Below the pieces are notes generated by a model. That model saw only the letters and a program-made list of their open reading frames with translations, was not told the origin of the DNA and searched no databases. A stretch of 24,101 nucleotides of DNA, from NCBI GenBank assembly GCA_002763085.1, contig PFCY01000051.1:1-24101 (forward strand), given 5' to 3'. This document shows, in pieces, positions 1 to 6,939 of the stretch. This DNA comes from Candidatus Pacearchaeota archaeon CG10_big_fil_rev_8_21_14_0_10_32_14 (GTDB lineage Archaea > Nanobdellota > Nanobdellia > Pacearchaeales > GW2011-AR1). How positions within the stretch are numbered: position 1 is the first letter of the stretch; each line of letters begins with the position of its first letter. A program made the translations under genes and the position numbers.

Positions 1-40
1 TAGAAACTAGCCCATTTTTATAATCAATCGAGAAATAAAT

Positions 41-106
41 AATTTGCGGGAAGAAACTCACCCCATCTTGAAAGATGGAGATTTCTTTTTATTTGATTAT
101 AAGTGA
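41..106 (+). mobile_element. Possible TnpB/IS605-type right-end hairpin or C-terminal scrap
   Basis: A hairpin pairs CCATCT (63-68) with AGATGG (73-78) around TGAA, flanked by GAAA (53-56) and TTTC (82-85). This resembles right ends of IS200/IS605-family tnpB elements as I recall them. The frame after a TAG at 8-10 also reads like a protein C-terminus (…REETHPILKDGDFF…) and stops with TGA at 104-106. No tnpB body is visible because the window starts here, and all three frames contain stops within the first 45 nt. It could equally be the end of an unrelated decayed gene. Confidence 0.3.
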
Positions 107-601
107 GAGATTGCCTATCTGATTATTTTCCTTTTTTCTTACTCCTCTATCTTTTGAATTTCTTTTCCATCTTCTTTTTATTTTTGGCAATTCTTTTTCA
201 ACAAATCTGTCCACTTTCATATCAACAACTTGCATTTTCCAATCATAATTTCCTTTAAAATCAAGAAGCTCTCTCTTCCAAACTTCATATAAAACTTTAT
301 TATACATTGTATCTAAAACTACGCACACATCCATAAATTCACTTTTTTCAATCATCTCTACCTCCTTAAGTTCGGGTCCTTCATACTTCAATCCCAAATA
401 TCCACAAACGTATTCTTGTTGATTTCCAAATTCTTTGGTTGGAGGAGAAATGATATATTGTGGCATTTTCGCTCTAACCAAGAAATCTAACAAATTGGCA
501 TTAGAAAATCTAGGAACTCTATAATCATGAAAATAATAATCTTCAAAAGGATATTTCTCAAGTTCAAAAACAACTCTTTCAATCTCCCCACTGAATTCCA
601 T
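89..601 (-). CDS. Hypothetical acidic/basic protein, 170 aa
   Basis: I do not recognise this protein. It is soluble, with no signal peptide or membrane segment when started at the internal ATG at 601 (MEFSGEIERV…). That start is preferred over the upstream in-frame codon at 667 because TTATAAAT (622-629) has its first T 28 nt before it, the spacing seen across the window. The longer form would also add an odd aromatic-rich leader. The body has many aromatic residues (DYYFHDYRVPRF at about 21-32), and the last 30 residues are strongly basic (KIKRRWKRNSKDRGVRKKE), which could bind nucleic acid. Its 3' end runs convergently into the coding-like scrap at 11-106. It appears to be a single-gene unit. 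Coding status is fairly sure; function is unknown. Confidence 0.65.
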   Translation of the reverse strand: MEFSGEIERVVFELEKYPFEDYYFHDYRVPRFSNANLLDFLVRAKMPQYIISPPTKEFGNQQEYVCGYLGLKYEGPELKEVEMIEKSEFMDVCVVLDTMYNKVLYEVWKRELLDFKGNYDWKMQVVDMKVDRFVEKELPKIKRRWKRNSKDRGVRKKENNQIGNLSLIIK

Positions 602-621
602 GCAAGAAAAAGTAAAAAACC

Positions 622-629
622 ATTTATAA
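622..629 (-). promoter_or_regulatory. TATA box of the gene starting at 601
   Basis: TTATAAAT on the minus strand; its first T is 28 nt before the ATG at 601, so the transcript is probably leaderless. Confidence 0.55.
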
Positions 630-691
630 GTATTGTAGAAAAATATTATATATTCTAAATAATTCAAAAAACATTAAAAAACAAAATAAAT

Positions 692-943
692 TCATCTTCT
701 TCTTTTCTTAGAAGATCTTACTGCTTTCTTGGCAACAAATTGTCGACTATTCTTATATGATCTTGCTCCACCCATATCGCGATTCTTTATATTTTTACAT
801 AAAACTGCATGTAAAATTAAAGCAACTGCAGCAAGGACAACAATCCATCCTGCCCAATACGAACCAACTGAACCTGGCCAAAAAGCAAACACTAGTATAA
901 TGATTCCGATGATTAACTCTGTTGTATATATACAATTACACAT
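692..943 (-). CDS. Small membrane protein with two transmembrane segments and a basic tail
   Basis: An 83-residue protein with two hydrophobic stretches, about residues 9-22 (ELIIGIIILVFAFW) and 31-48 (AGWIVVLAAVALILHAVL), joined by a short turn (PGSVGSY). The tail after residue 50 is basic and ends KKAVRSSKKRRR, probably facing the cytoplasm. The layout resembles small SPW-repeat-like or DUF two-TM proteins, but I cannot name a family. Unlike most genes here it has a clear Shine-Dalgarno (GGAGG at 949-953, five nt before ATG), so it is probably translated from a short leader; TATA-like sequences lie at 969-989. It stops at TGA. Coding status is good; role unknown. Confidence 0.7.
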   Translation of the reverse strand: MCNCIYTTELIIGIIILVFAFWPGSVGSYWAGWIVVLAAVALILHAVLCKNIKNRDMGGARSYKNSRQFVAKKAVRSSKKRRR

Positions 944-948
944 TTTTC

Positions 949-953
949 CTCCT
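949..953 (-). promoter_or_regulatory. Shine-Dalgarno sequence (GGAGG)
   Basis: GGAGG lies five nt before the ATG at 943. This is notable because neighbouring genes look leaderless. TATA-like AT runs at 969-989 would give a leader of about 10-20 nt. Confidence 0.6.
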
Positions 954-1097
954 TTATATCTTTTAATGTATATATCGAAATATATACTTTAGAGTTTTTA
1001 AATGTAATTATTGAAGAGAAATAAATTATTCTATTTTATAGAATTGAGTAAAGATCCTTAAACGGTAAATATGATTCCAAATTTTCATCGAATTAAT

Positions 1098-1122
1098 TTG
1101 TTGAAAAAGTTATTTTCAACAA
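1098..1122 (-). terminator. Hairpin downstream of the GH17 gene
   Basis: A perfect 10-bp inverted repeat, TTGTTGAAAA (1098-1107) and TTTTCAACAA (1113-1122), encloses a 5-nt loop just after the stop codon at 1130-1132. It is a candidate transcript end or 3'-stabilising hairpin. No long U tract follows, so terminator function is inferred from position. Confidence 0.45.
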
Positions 1123-1129
1123 TTTTCTA

Positions 1130-2860
1130 TTATTCTATTTTTATGTTGTCTAGATAAATAACTCTTTGCCCCCCAGCAGGTGGATCTATTACATTACTTA
1201 AGTAAATTACAAGTCCTTCATCAATGTTATCAATTACTGCACCTTGAAGAGAGATTTCTTTTTTAGTCCAAGTTGTCGGAATAGAAATAAATCCCGTTGT
1301 TCTCGAAGGAAATGAGTCATTCCATTGTGCACCAGGAGTATGATTGGCTCCAATCTTAAATTCTGCTTTTGTATTGGGGGTATCCGATTTTATATAAAAA
1401 GATAATTTAGTTGCACCGCCGGGAATTTTATAACCCGGATCGTTTCCCCAATTATTTAGAGGAAATTGCCAGAAAATTCCTGTTCCGCTCCATTCTCCAA
1501 TACCAGTATACGGAGGAGAATAAACCAAACGAATGCAGCTGTCACCTTCAAATGGATTGGTCTTCCAATTTTCATCAAATTCTAAAGTACCATAATCTCC
1601 AAATTTTCCAGAAGGAAAAAAATGATTATCACTACTACATCCATCTTTATATACATTAAATGGAACCGCTATAGGTGTCGCAAAATCTCTACCTGGCCGA
1701 TTTATTGGAACAATTCCTGGAAATAAAAAATCAATCAGGGGTTTAATTGTTCCATTTGAATATGCAACTCCAAACTTGTGTTCAGCATTCCCAAATTTTT
1801 CTTTCCATTTTTCATCAAACAACTCAAAAAGAAAATATTCAATGTTGTTTTGATCTGCTTTTAAAACAAAATCATTTATAAATTTTGCTTGATTCTCTTC
1901 CGACGGAACCGCGCTTCCTATGGCACTTCCACCAGATGGCCAACCCGTTTCTCCAACAACAATTCTTTTACCAGGATACATTTCACGCAAGGTGAGCACA
2001 TCATTCACTACAACTTGCGCACTATCATTCACATTTACACCACCATAATAAGGATGATCATTTAGCATAATAAAATCTACATGATTGACAAGTTCAGGAT
2101 AACTCATCCAAACATCAAACGTTTCTGCCGTTGTAATCAGAATATTCGTTTCAGCATTTATATTATCAATCATCCCATAAAGGACGCTCGGAGGTTGTCG
2201 ATTGAAATGTAATGTTTCATTTCCGACGATTATTCCTTTACAATGAGTATCATTCTGATCTATGACTTTCATTTCAAGTGCAGCAAGTCCAGCAGAATTA
2301 CAATCTTTTATATCATCTTCAATCCAAGTACTCGCAACATAATCTATATTTCTTTCAGAAAATATTCTAGGCAGTTCACCTAAAGTTCCTCGACAATCAT
2401 AAAATCTTGCCATTTTTCCAGTCTGCATATAAAAATCCGCATCTTCTTCTAGATTTTCAACTGGGGGTTGCATAAGTCTGTTTGGATCTTCCCCGTCTCT
2501 GAATGGACCATAACAAAATCCAAGTATCAAATCACCTTGAGTTGGAGTTGGCGTCGGAGATGGTTCTATGATTTCTGTAGGACTTGGAGTCGGTGTCGGT
2601 GTAAATTCTATATTTTCTGTTGGAGTTGGAGTCTGTGTCTCTGTTTGCAGAACCGAATGCCAATTTTCTTTTAATGAAATTACATATTCCGGAGAAGCAT
2701 CATTAATATTTTCACCATACCATGTCGTTGTTAAAGCAAAAGCATCTTTAGAATCAATTTTATAATCATTATTTAAATCTAAATTCCTAGAATCAATAGA
2801 CGGAGAAAAAAACATAGCTCCAGAAGCGATAATTCCAAGAAGAGATTTTCGTAATGACAT
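1130..2860 (-). CDS. Secreted GH17-family beta-1,3-glucanase-like protein with dockerin-like loop and C-terminal beta domain
   Basis: A 576-residue multidomain protein. Residues 1-24 look like an export signal. Residues 27-50 hold a dockerin/EF-hand-like loop (DLNNDYKIDSKDAF). Residues 72-108 are a Thr/Pro-rich linker (TPTPTPSPTE…). About 110-380 is a glycoside hydrolase family 17 domain: it opens with LGFCYGPFRDG, carries the probable acid/base Glu215 in IIVGNETL and the nucleophile Glu304 in VVGETGWPSGG, which fits the family signature [..]-E-x-G-W-P-[ST]. About 395-576 is a Gly/aromatic-rich region typical of a carbohydrate-binding beta sandwich. GH17 enzymes cleave beta-1,3- or beta-1,3-1,4-glucans, so an extracellular or surface role is likely. 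Start choice: TATTTAAA at 2881-2888 is 28 nt upstream. It is transcribed alone, divergent from 2965. Catalytic assignment is confident; substrate is inferred. Confidence 0.85.
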   Translation of the reverse strand: MSLRKSLLGIIASGAMFFSPSIDSRNLDLNNDYKIDSKDAFALTTTWYGENINDASPEYVISLKENWHSVLQTETQTPTPTENIEFTPTPTPSPTEIIEPSPTPTPTQGDLILGFCYGPFRDGEDPNRLMQPPVENLEEDADFYMQTGKMARFYDCRGTLGELPRIFSERNIDYVASTWIEDDIKDCNSAGLAALEMKVIDQNDTHCKGIIVGNETLHFNRQPPSVLYGMIDNINAETNILITTAETFDVWMSYPELVNHVDFIMLNDHPYYGGVNVNDSAQVVVNDVLTLREMYPGKRIVVGETGWPSGGSAIGSAVPSEENQAKFINDFVLKADQNNIEYFLFELFDEKWKEKFGNAEHKFGVAYSNGTIKPLIDFLFPGIVPINRPGRDFATPIAVPFNVYKDGCSSDNHFFPSGKFGDYGTLEFDENWKTNPFEGDSCIRLVYSPPYTGIGEWSGTGIFWQFPLNNWGNDPGYKIPGGATKLSFYIKSDTPNTKAEFKIGANHTPGAQWNDSFPSRTTGFISIPTTWTKKEISLQGAVIDNIDEGLVIYLSNVIDPPAGGQRVIYLDNIKIE

Positions 2861-2880
2861 AGTTTTAGAAATTTATTAGT

Positions 2881-2888
2881 TATTTAAA
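2881..2888 (-). promoter_or_regulatory. TATA box of the GH17 gene
   Basis: TTTAAATA on the minus strand, 28 nt before the ATG at 2860; divergent from the plus-strand TATA at 2937-2944. Confidence 0.6.
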
Positions 2889-2936
2889 GATTGTCAATAT
2901 ACAGAATAATAAAGATATTATCCCTCATAACAATCC

Positions 2937-2944
2937 TTATATAA
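2937..2944 (+). promoter_or_regulatory. TATA box of the small gene at 2965
   Basis: TTATATAA, first T 28 nt before the ATG at 2965. This supports that ATG over the in-frame TTG at 2953. Confidence 0.6.
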
Positions 2945-2964
2945 TTCTATATTTGGGTTTAAAT

Positions 2965-3180
2965 ATGCCAAAGAATTATAAAGTTATTGCTCGAAAATCA
3001 AGATTAAACTACGATTTAAATTTGGATGGCATTCAAACTTTAAGCGAAGTTATAAAAACATTACAAGAAATTTTAGATGATCTTCCAAAACCAAAATACA
3101 ATCCAAAAGTAAATGCCTATGTCAATGAAGAAGGATTAAATATAGTATTAGAAGAAGACGCTCATATCGATGAGAGATGA
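2965..3180 (+). CDS. Small protein with a dockerin/EF-hand-like loop, 71 aa
   Basis: I do not recognise the family. The protein starts MPKNYKVIARKSRL and contains the Ca-loop-like motif NYDLNLDGIQTLSEVI (about residues 16-31), with D-x-N-x-D-G-I spacing like type I dockerins. An amphipathic helix (SEVIKTLQEILDDL) and a short acidic C-terminus follow. It has no signal peptide, so it may be cytoplasmic or export-independent. It is divergent from the GH17 gene, which carries a similar DLNND loop, and the two may share a regulatory region (2861-2964). It stops at TGA just before the 3181-3670 repeat region. A single helical module using an EF-like cap is also possible. Confidence 0.6.
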   Translation: MPKNYKVIARKSRLNYDLNLDGIQTLSEVIKTLQEILDDLPKPKYNPKVNAYVNEEGLNIVLEEDAHIDER

Positions 3181-3216
3181 TCAAAACCCATATTACCTCA
3201 AACTCTTTTGCACTTT

Positions 3217-3619
3217 TAAATTTTAATCATTCGTTTACTCTCAATCGCCTCGGATGAGGTCCTCCTCGCCCTAAAGAGCGGGGTATCTTTACGCTCGTAT
3301 CGGATTAAATTTTATCACATATATTTCAGGATTATCAACATCTTCTATAAAAAAATATTATTAAAGAAATTTGGATTAATTTATTCGTTCGAAAAAATCT
3401 CGTTCTCCGTATCGCATAATTTGTGAGCATTAATCTGTGAAGCAGCAAAATATTAATCAGTTTTTCTTTCCCTCCTCCCTCCCCTCAACCTCGAAGGTAG
3501 AGGCTCCTCCCAGATTAGTGGGTGGCGAGCAATTTCGTGATAAGGGTGTAAGTGCGGGAATAGTGGGCGAGATTGCGAGTAGGGGAGACATTAGTAGGAT
3601 AACGAATGATTAAAATTTA
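3217..3619. repeat. 403-bp element bounded by a perfect 19-bp inverted repeat
   Basis: TAAATTTTAATCATTCGTT (3217-3235) is the exact reverse complement of 3601-3619. The interior has no credible ORF but is full of structure: CCTC/GAGG hairpin at 3249-3260; GC-rich hairpin around TCGCCCTAAAGAGCGGGG at about 3266-3286; CCTCaACCT-cga-AGGTaGAGG at 3483-3503; inner inverted repeat ATTAATCTG (3429-3437) with CAGATTAGT (3511-3519); and a G-rich 3' third. 30 nt of the G-rich part (3523-3552) recur exactly at 6991-7020. Base composition differs sharply from the AT-rich surroundings. Together with the next palindrome it fills the gene-free stretch 3181-3670. It is probably a non-autonomous element or structured RNA; no transposase is present. 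Confidence 0.75.
3523..3552 (+). repeat. 30-bp exact direct repeat, copy 1
   Basis: Identical to 6991-7020, starting TGGCGAGCAATTTCG; 3.5 kb apart, both in gene-free DNA. Similarity continues weakly to a shared GATTGCGAGTA downstream. Confidence 0.85.
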
Positions 3620-3627
3620 CAAAAAAA

Positions 3628-3670
3628 GTTATGAACTCGAGTTGGATGGACGAACTTTCGAGATCATAAC
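3628..3670. repeat. 43-bp palindromic element abutting the nreA stop codon
   Basis: GTTATGAACTCGA (3628-3640) pairs with TCGAGATCATAAC (3658-3670) at 12 of 13 positions around a loop containing GTTGGATGGAC. The GGATGG in the loop also occurs in the cores at 6988 and 7151. It lies directly against the nreA stop codon (3671-3673), so it would form the 3' end of that transcript and may act as a terminator or stabiliser. Confidence 0.6.
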
Positions 3671-4903
3671 CTAAAAAAATTCTTGTAATCTTCTTTGCGT
3701 CTTCATCGTCTTCAAAAGTTTACTCTTATCAAAAATAGAAGTCGGATCAAAATCATATTTGACTTTCGCAATTTGCTTTGCTGAATTAAGCATTTCATTT
3801 TTGTCTATAAATTTTATTCCTCTTCCTTTCATCGTTTTTCGTGTAGATTCTCTTACAACCCAAACTCCCAAAGCCGCCCAATACGACGGAGTTTCAAGCC
3901 GTATCGCAAGAACACTCGCTTGTTTTCGTCTTTGATTTAATAATTCCAAAATCGGCAAGCGAGCCGCATAATATCCACCAACAGTATTTGAAGCATAAGT
4001 CTTACGTCCATAATAACCTTCATCATCAGTTGATGCTTTCATTACATCGCTAGGATTCCATGATGATCCTGGAAAATATAATTCAAACAATTCGTAACTC
4101 CAAATTCCAGGAAACAAAAGAACTAAATAATAATTTCCCATAAATCCCCCCACATAAAATTCATAATCTTCAATCCAAGGATAATCTCTTATTTTTTTAA
4201 GCAACATTTTTCCAAGTGTATCGTCCGTTGTTGTTATAGACCATCGAGTCGGAACAAGCTTTCTGTTTTTTTTCATTCCTAAAACGCCAATACTTAAAAT
4301 TTTATTTAAAGTATATTCATCAAATTCATTTTTATAGAGATATTCCATTGCTTCCACAGCTTTCATATCATCATTATAGACTTTGTCGATCTTTTGAGGA
4401 ATCGTCGGATTTCCAACCACTCTGGCTTTTTTGAGTGTGCTTCTCATTCCGTGAGGTGTTACGACTCTGTCAATCCCTTTATTTAAATGGAGCTGTTTTT
4501 TTAACTCAATCTCCACATCAATTTGTTTTGTTGACATAGCAATTTCTTTTGCAATATCTAAAAACTTCTTCCCGGAATGAGAAGACTGACTTCTTACATC
4601 ATTGACTTTTGTTTGAAATCTTGAATTCATAAGACCACTTCTCAACAGAACGACATCTCCCACTTGAAAATTTTCATCTGCCCAATATTTTTCGGCAGAA
4701 TACATCCAAGAATTATCTTCTCTTTCAAGCGGAGAGAGAATGCCGACATTTACATTTGGGTATTTTAGTTTACTTCCGACAAAAACGCTCGGTGGAGAAT
4801 TACTATCGAGTTTATTTATATTTTTTAAATCTTTAAATTTGAACTTCGTTTGTGTAACTTTTTTAATTGTTTCAAACTTTATGTAATCAAAATTTTCTAC
4901 CAT
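3671..4903 (-). CDS. nreA: NreA-type archaeal DNA repair protein with C-terminal PIP motif
   Basis: A 410-residue member of the archaeal Nre family, proteins implicated in DNA-damage response through PCNA. Family features seen are the N-terminal block with PPSVFVGSKLKYPNVNVG and LSPLE (residues about 37-60), the conserved middle (RVVTPHGMRSTLKKARVVGNP) and the C-terminal block (GGYYAARLPILELL, VWVVRESTR). The last eight residues, QRRLQEFF, are a PCNA-interacting (PIP) box, Q-x-x-L/I-x-x-F-F. The Cys-rich zinc motif that often opens Nre proteins is absent; the protein starts directly at the core. TTTAAAGT (4923-4930) lies 27 nt before the ATG. The neighbours downstream in the same direction as repair genes (PIN-like nuclease, RadB) fit a genome-maintenance island. 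Identification is from motif memory; I am confident of the family. Confidence 0.88.
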   Translation of the reverse strand: MVENFDYIKFETIKKVTQTKFKFKDLKNINKLDSNSPPSVFVGSKLKYPNVNVGILSPLEREDNSWMYSAEKYWADENFQVGDVVLLRSGLMNSRFQTKVNDVRSQSSHSGKKFLDIAKEIAMSTKQIDVEIELKKQLHLNKGIDRVVTPHGMRSTLKKARVVGNPTIPQKIDKVYNDDMKAVEAMEYLYKNEFDEYTLNKILSIGVLGMKKNRKLVPTRWSITTTDDTLGKMLLKKIRDYPWIEDYEFYVGGFMGNYYLVLLFPGIWSYELFELYFPGSSWNPSDVMKASTDDEGYYGRKTYASNTVGGYYAARLPILELLNQRRKQASVLAIRLETPSYWAALGVWVVRESTRKTMKGRGIKFIDKNEMLNSAKQIAKVKYDFDPTSIFDKSKLLKTMKTQRRLQEFF

Positions 4904-4922
4904 TAAATATTGAAAAAATCAA

Positions 4923-4930
4923 ACTTTAAA
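4923..4930 (-). promoter_or_regulatory. TATA box of nreA
   Basis: TTTAAAGT on the minus strand, 27 nt before the ATG at 4903. Confidence 0.55.
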
Positions 4931-4947
4931 TTAATTCATCTTCTCGA

Positions 4948-5358
4948 CTAAATGACAGTAGTTCTCTTTTTATTAATTCGTCTTAAATCAGGATTTAAAA
5001 AAAGTTTTTCAGCTCTGACTAAAAATCTCAAGTCGTGGGTAATTTGGTCATCATCTCCTTCACCAAAAAAATTAGATTTTATTCGACTGGCATAATGAGC
5101 TAAATGTTTGGATTCTTGCGATAAATGACGCCTTTGTTCGACTGATAATCCATGAATGTCATTAAAGTAGTCATATGGATTTAAAGGGTACATAGATATA
5201 ATATCCGTTTCATCGATGACCAATCCACCAACCTTACTCTTTTCACCTTCTCTTAAAGTAAGAAAGGGTAAACCATATCTCTCAAGATATCCAAATTTAT
5301 ATCTGCCTTTAAGTCCATCTATTATTCCACTGCATATTTCTATTTCAGTTTCTTCCAT
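4948..5358 (-). CDS. Hypothetical protein, 136 aa
   Basis: Not recognised. A soluble protein opening MEETEIEICSGIIDGLKG, with a beta-rich-looking first half (KFGYLERYGLPFLTL, KVGGLVIDETDIISMYPL) and a helical second half (SVEQRRHLSQESKHLAHYASRI, about residues 72-93) ending in a basic tail. The gene has its own AT-rich promoter (5375-5384, about 25 nt from ATG). It sits between nreA and the PIN-like gene, all on the minus strand with gaps of 36-45 nt that each hold a TATA box. Coding status is supported by length and position; function unknown. Confidence 0.65.
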   Translation of the reverse strand: MEETEIEICSGIIDGLKGRYKFGYLERYGLPFLTLREGEKSKVGGLVIDETDIISMYPLNPYDYFNDIHGLSVEQRRHLSQESKHLAHYASRIKSNFFGEGDDDQITHDLRFLVRAEKLFLNPDLRRINKKRTTVI

Positions 5359-5374
5359 AAGCTTTACTCTGAGG

Positions 5375-5384
5375 TATATATTTA
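5375..5384 (-). promoter_or_regulatory. TATA box of the gene at 5358
   Basis: TAAATATATA on the minus strand, about 25 nt before ATG. Confidence 0.45.
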
Positions 5385-5394
5385 TTAATTTATC

Positions 5395-6090
5395 TCAAAA
5401 GGAAATATTCTTTCTTGGTATTCTCTGAGCAAAATCAAAATGATCAGCTTCTTCTCCTACTTTTTTTATTAATTTTGGAAAATGAGCATTATGTGGAATA
5501 AAAAAGCCAAACTCTTCAATCAATCTGGACTCAAGTCTAGATAATTCTTGCCATGCATGATAAATTCCATTATCCCGAGATAAAATAGCAACACTACCTC
5601 GAGTATTTGATAAAACTTCACCAGAAAGCAATAAATCAAAATCTGTCTGGCTTAAAGAATATTTTTCTCTTAGAAACATGACCTCATCCTCAACCAATTT
5701 ATATAATCCTTTTTCATCTTTTGATAACATAAGAACTTTTTTGTTATTGCAAATGTAGGACGCAAGTCTTTCAAGTTCTTGTTTTGTCCTTAAATAAGTT
5801 ACTTCCGGTGGATAAAATTTTCTTTGATTCTTGCTCATTCCTTTAACAAACCTAATTTGTCTCGATAATCCTAAAGTATCAAAAGCTTCAACCATTACTT
5901 TTTCTGTAAAATAAATATGACCTCCATTGTTCACCTCCTGTTGTAAAGTCCTCGCAAAACTTTCCTCTTCTTGAAGTCGCCTCATCTGTCCTGATCTAGT
6001 TTCAGACACCCTAGGAGATAAAGTACAAGTATCAAATAAAACTACATCATAAATGGAAAATACCTCAACCACATCAATTAAATCACTCAT
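5395..6090 (-). CDS. PIN-like domain protein, probable ribonuclease
   Basis: A 231-residue protein with PIN-fold hallmarks. There is an N-terminal acidic residue at the end of a beta strand (YDVVLFDTCTLSP, Asp20), a second acidic position (YFTEKVMVEAFD, Glu63/Glu68), and paired acids in SLSQTDFDLLLSG (Asp150, Asp152). The late strand-loop is GSVAILSRDNGIYHAW (Asp173). PIN domains use such an acidic cluster to bind Mg/Mn and cut RNA. It is longer than VapC toxins (about 130 aa) and has no adjacent antitoxin-like gene, so a processing or repair nuclease is as likely as a toxin. TTTAAAAA (6112-6119) lies 29 nt before the ATG. It ends at TGA. The domain call is moderately confident; the substrate is unknown. 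Confidence 0.65.
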   Translation of the reverse strand: MSDLIDVVEVFSIYDVVLFDTCTLSPRVSETRSGQMRRLQEEESFARTLQQEVNNGGHIYFTEKVMVEAFDTLGLSRQIRFVKGMSKNQRKFYPPEVTYLRTKQELERLASYICNNKKVLMLSKDEKGLYKLVEDEVMFLREKYSLSQTDFDLLLSGEVLSNTRGSVAILSRDNGIYHAWQELSRLESRLIEEFGFFIPHNAHFPKLIKKVGEEADHFDFAQRIPRKNISF

Positions 6091-6111
6091 TAAGAAGAGA
6101 GCATATTTTTA

Positions 6112-6119
6112 TTTTTAAA
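6112..6119 (-). promoter_or_regulatory. TATA box of the PIN-like gene
   Basis: TTTAAAAA on the minus strand, 29 nt before the ATG at 6090. Confidence 0.55.
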
Positions 6120-6149
6120 TAAATTGGTTTAACAAAATACTGTTTATTT

Positions 6150-6896
6150 TTATATAAATCCCTTCTTCCTTACCCCAGAATTAACTATCTCAAAATTCAT
6201 TGTCTTTTGAGGTAAACTCCTATGCTTAATCAAAACCGCCTTTCGTCTTCCGCCTTCGTTCTCAAGTTGAATTATGCATTTACTCCAATATTTAAGTAAA
6301 TCTCCCCCCACTAAACTCATTTCGGGCTTTATACCTTTTCTTCTATCTTCATCAGATTGAAATTCTTTGTAGACTTGATTTGTTATGATGACAGGAATCT
6401 CTTGTTTACGGGAAATCTCGGCTAGGAATTTTATTTGCTTCGCCATTTCTCGATTTACGTTTTTAATTTTTTCGTCGTCTTTCAACTGCAAAGCATCTCC
6501 GAGTTCAAGTCTATAGAGCATCACCATACTATCAACAACAATCAAACCGACGTGATCCTTATTTATCTCTTTACTTAATTTTTCAAAATCTTTTTTTTGT
6601 TCTTCAAATGACGTTGGCTTAAGTAAAAGAATATTTTCAAGAATTGAATCGTCTTCTTTGTTCTCTTCGAGAAGTTGTCTTATTCTATCAATAGAAAATC
6701 CTCCCTCAGTATCAACGAAAATTACTTTGTTTCCTTTCTTTGCTTGACTCACTGCAGCGAGCATTACAAGATTTGTCTTTCCAGTTCCAGGTCCGCCTGC
6801 AATCATCGAGATGATATCAGATTCATAACCTCCGAAAAGCCATTTATTGAGATCATAACTTCCGCTAGAAATTTTTTCTTGTCTTTTTATTGTCAT
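6150..6896 (-). CDS. radB: RadB-like RecA-family ATPase
   Basis: A 248-residue RecA-core protein: Walker A GGPGTGKT at residues 34-41, the following strand VIFVDTEGGFSIDRI (58-72), Walker B VGLIVVDSMV (116-125) and an L2-like region ending VIITNQVY. It has no N-terminal helix-hairpin-helix domain, so it is RadB-sized rather than full RadA. RadB is an archaeal Rad51 paralogue that assists homologous recombination. Alternatives are KaiC-like or RadA-like ATPases; the FGGYESDIISMIAGGPGTGK opening fits RadB. TTATAATC (6917-6924) is 28 nt before the ATG, immediately beside the palindromic element starting at 6940. It lies in the same block as nreA and the PIN-like nuclease. Confidence 0.82.
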   Translation of the reverse strand: MTIKRQEKISSGSYDLNKWLFGGYESDIISMIAGGPGTGKTNLVMLAAVSQAKKGNKVIFVDTEGGFSIDRIRQLLEENKEDDSILENILLLKPTSFEEQKKDFEKLSKEINKDHVGLIVVDSMVMLYRLELGDALQLKDDEKIKNVNREMAKQIKFLAEISRKQEIPVIITNQVYKEFQSDEDRRKGIKPEMSLVGGDLLKYWSKCIIQLENEGGRRKAVLIKHRSLPQKTMNFEIVNSGVRKKGFI

Positions 6897-6916
6897 GAAA
6901 TAAAAAAAGAATATGA

Positions 6917-6924
6917 GATTATAA
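6917..6924 (-). promoter_or_regulatory. TATA box of radB
   Basis: TTATAATC on the minus strand, 28 nt before the ATG at 6896; only 16 nt separate it from the repeat element at 6940. Confidence 0.55.
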
Positions 6925-6939
6925 TAATTTGTGTGGCGA

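Noticed and set aside
2568..2765. Gly/Val repeat-like plus-strand frame
   Set aside because: It is the antisense of the Thr/Pro linker of the GH17 protein.
3241..3300. Separate IS605-type end at the GCCCTAAAGAGCGGGG hairpin
   Set aside because: No tnpA or tnpB frame lies near it, and the hairpin is inside the 403-bp inverted-repeat unit, which explains the boundaries better.
3483..3552. CRISPR array
   Set aside because: The repeats are not regularly spaced, occur in different elements kilobases apart, and there are no cas genes.
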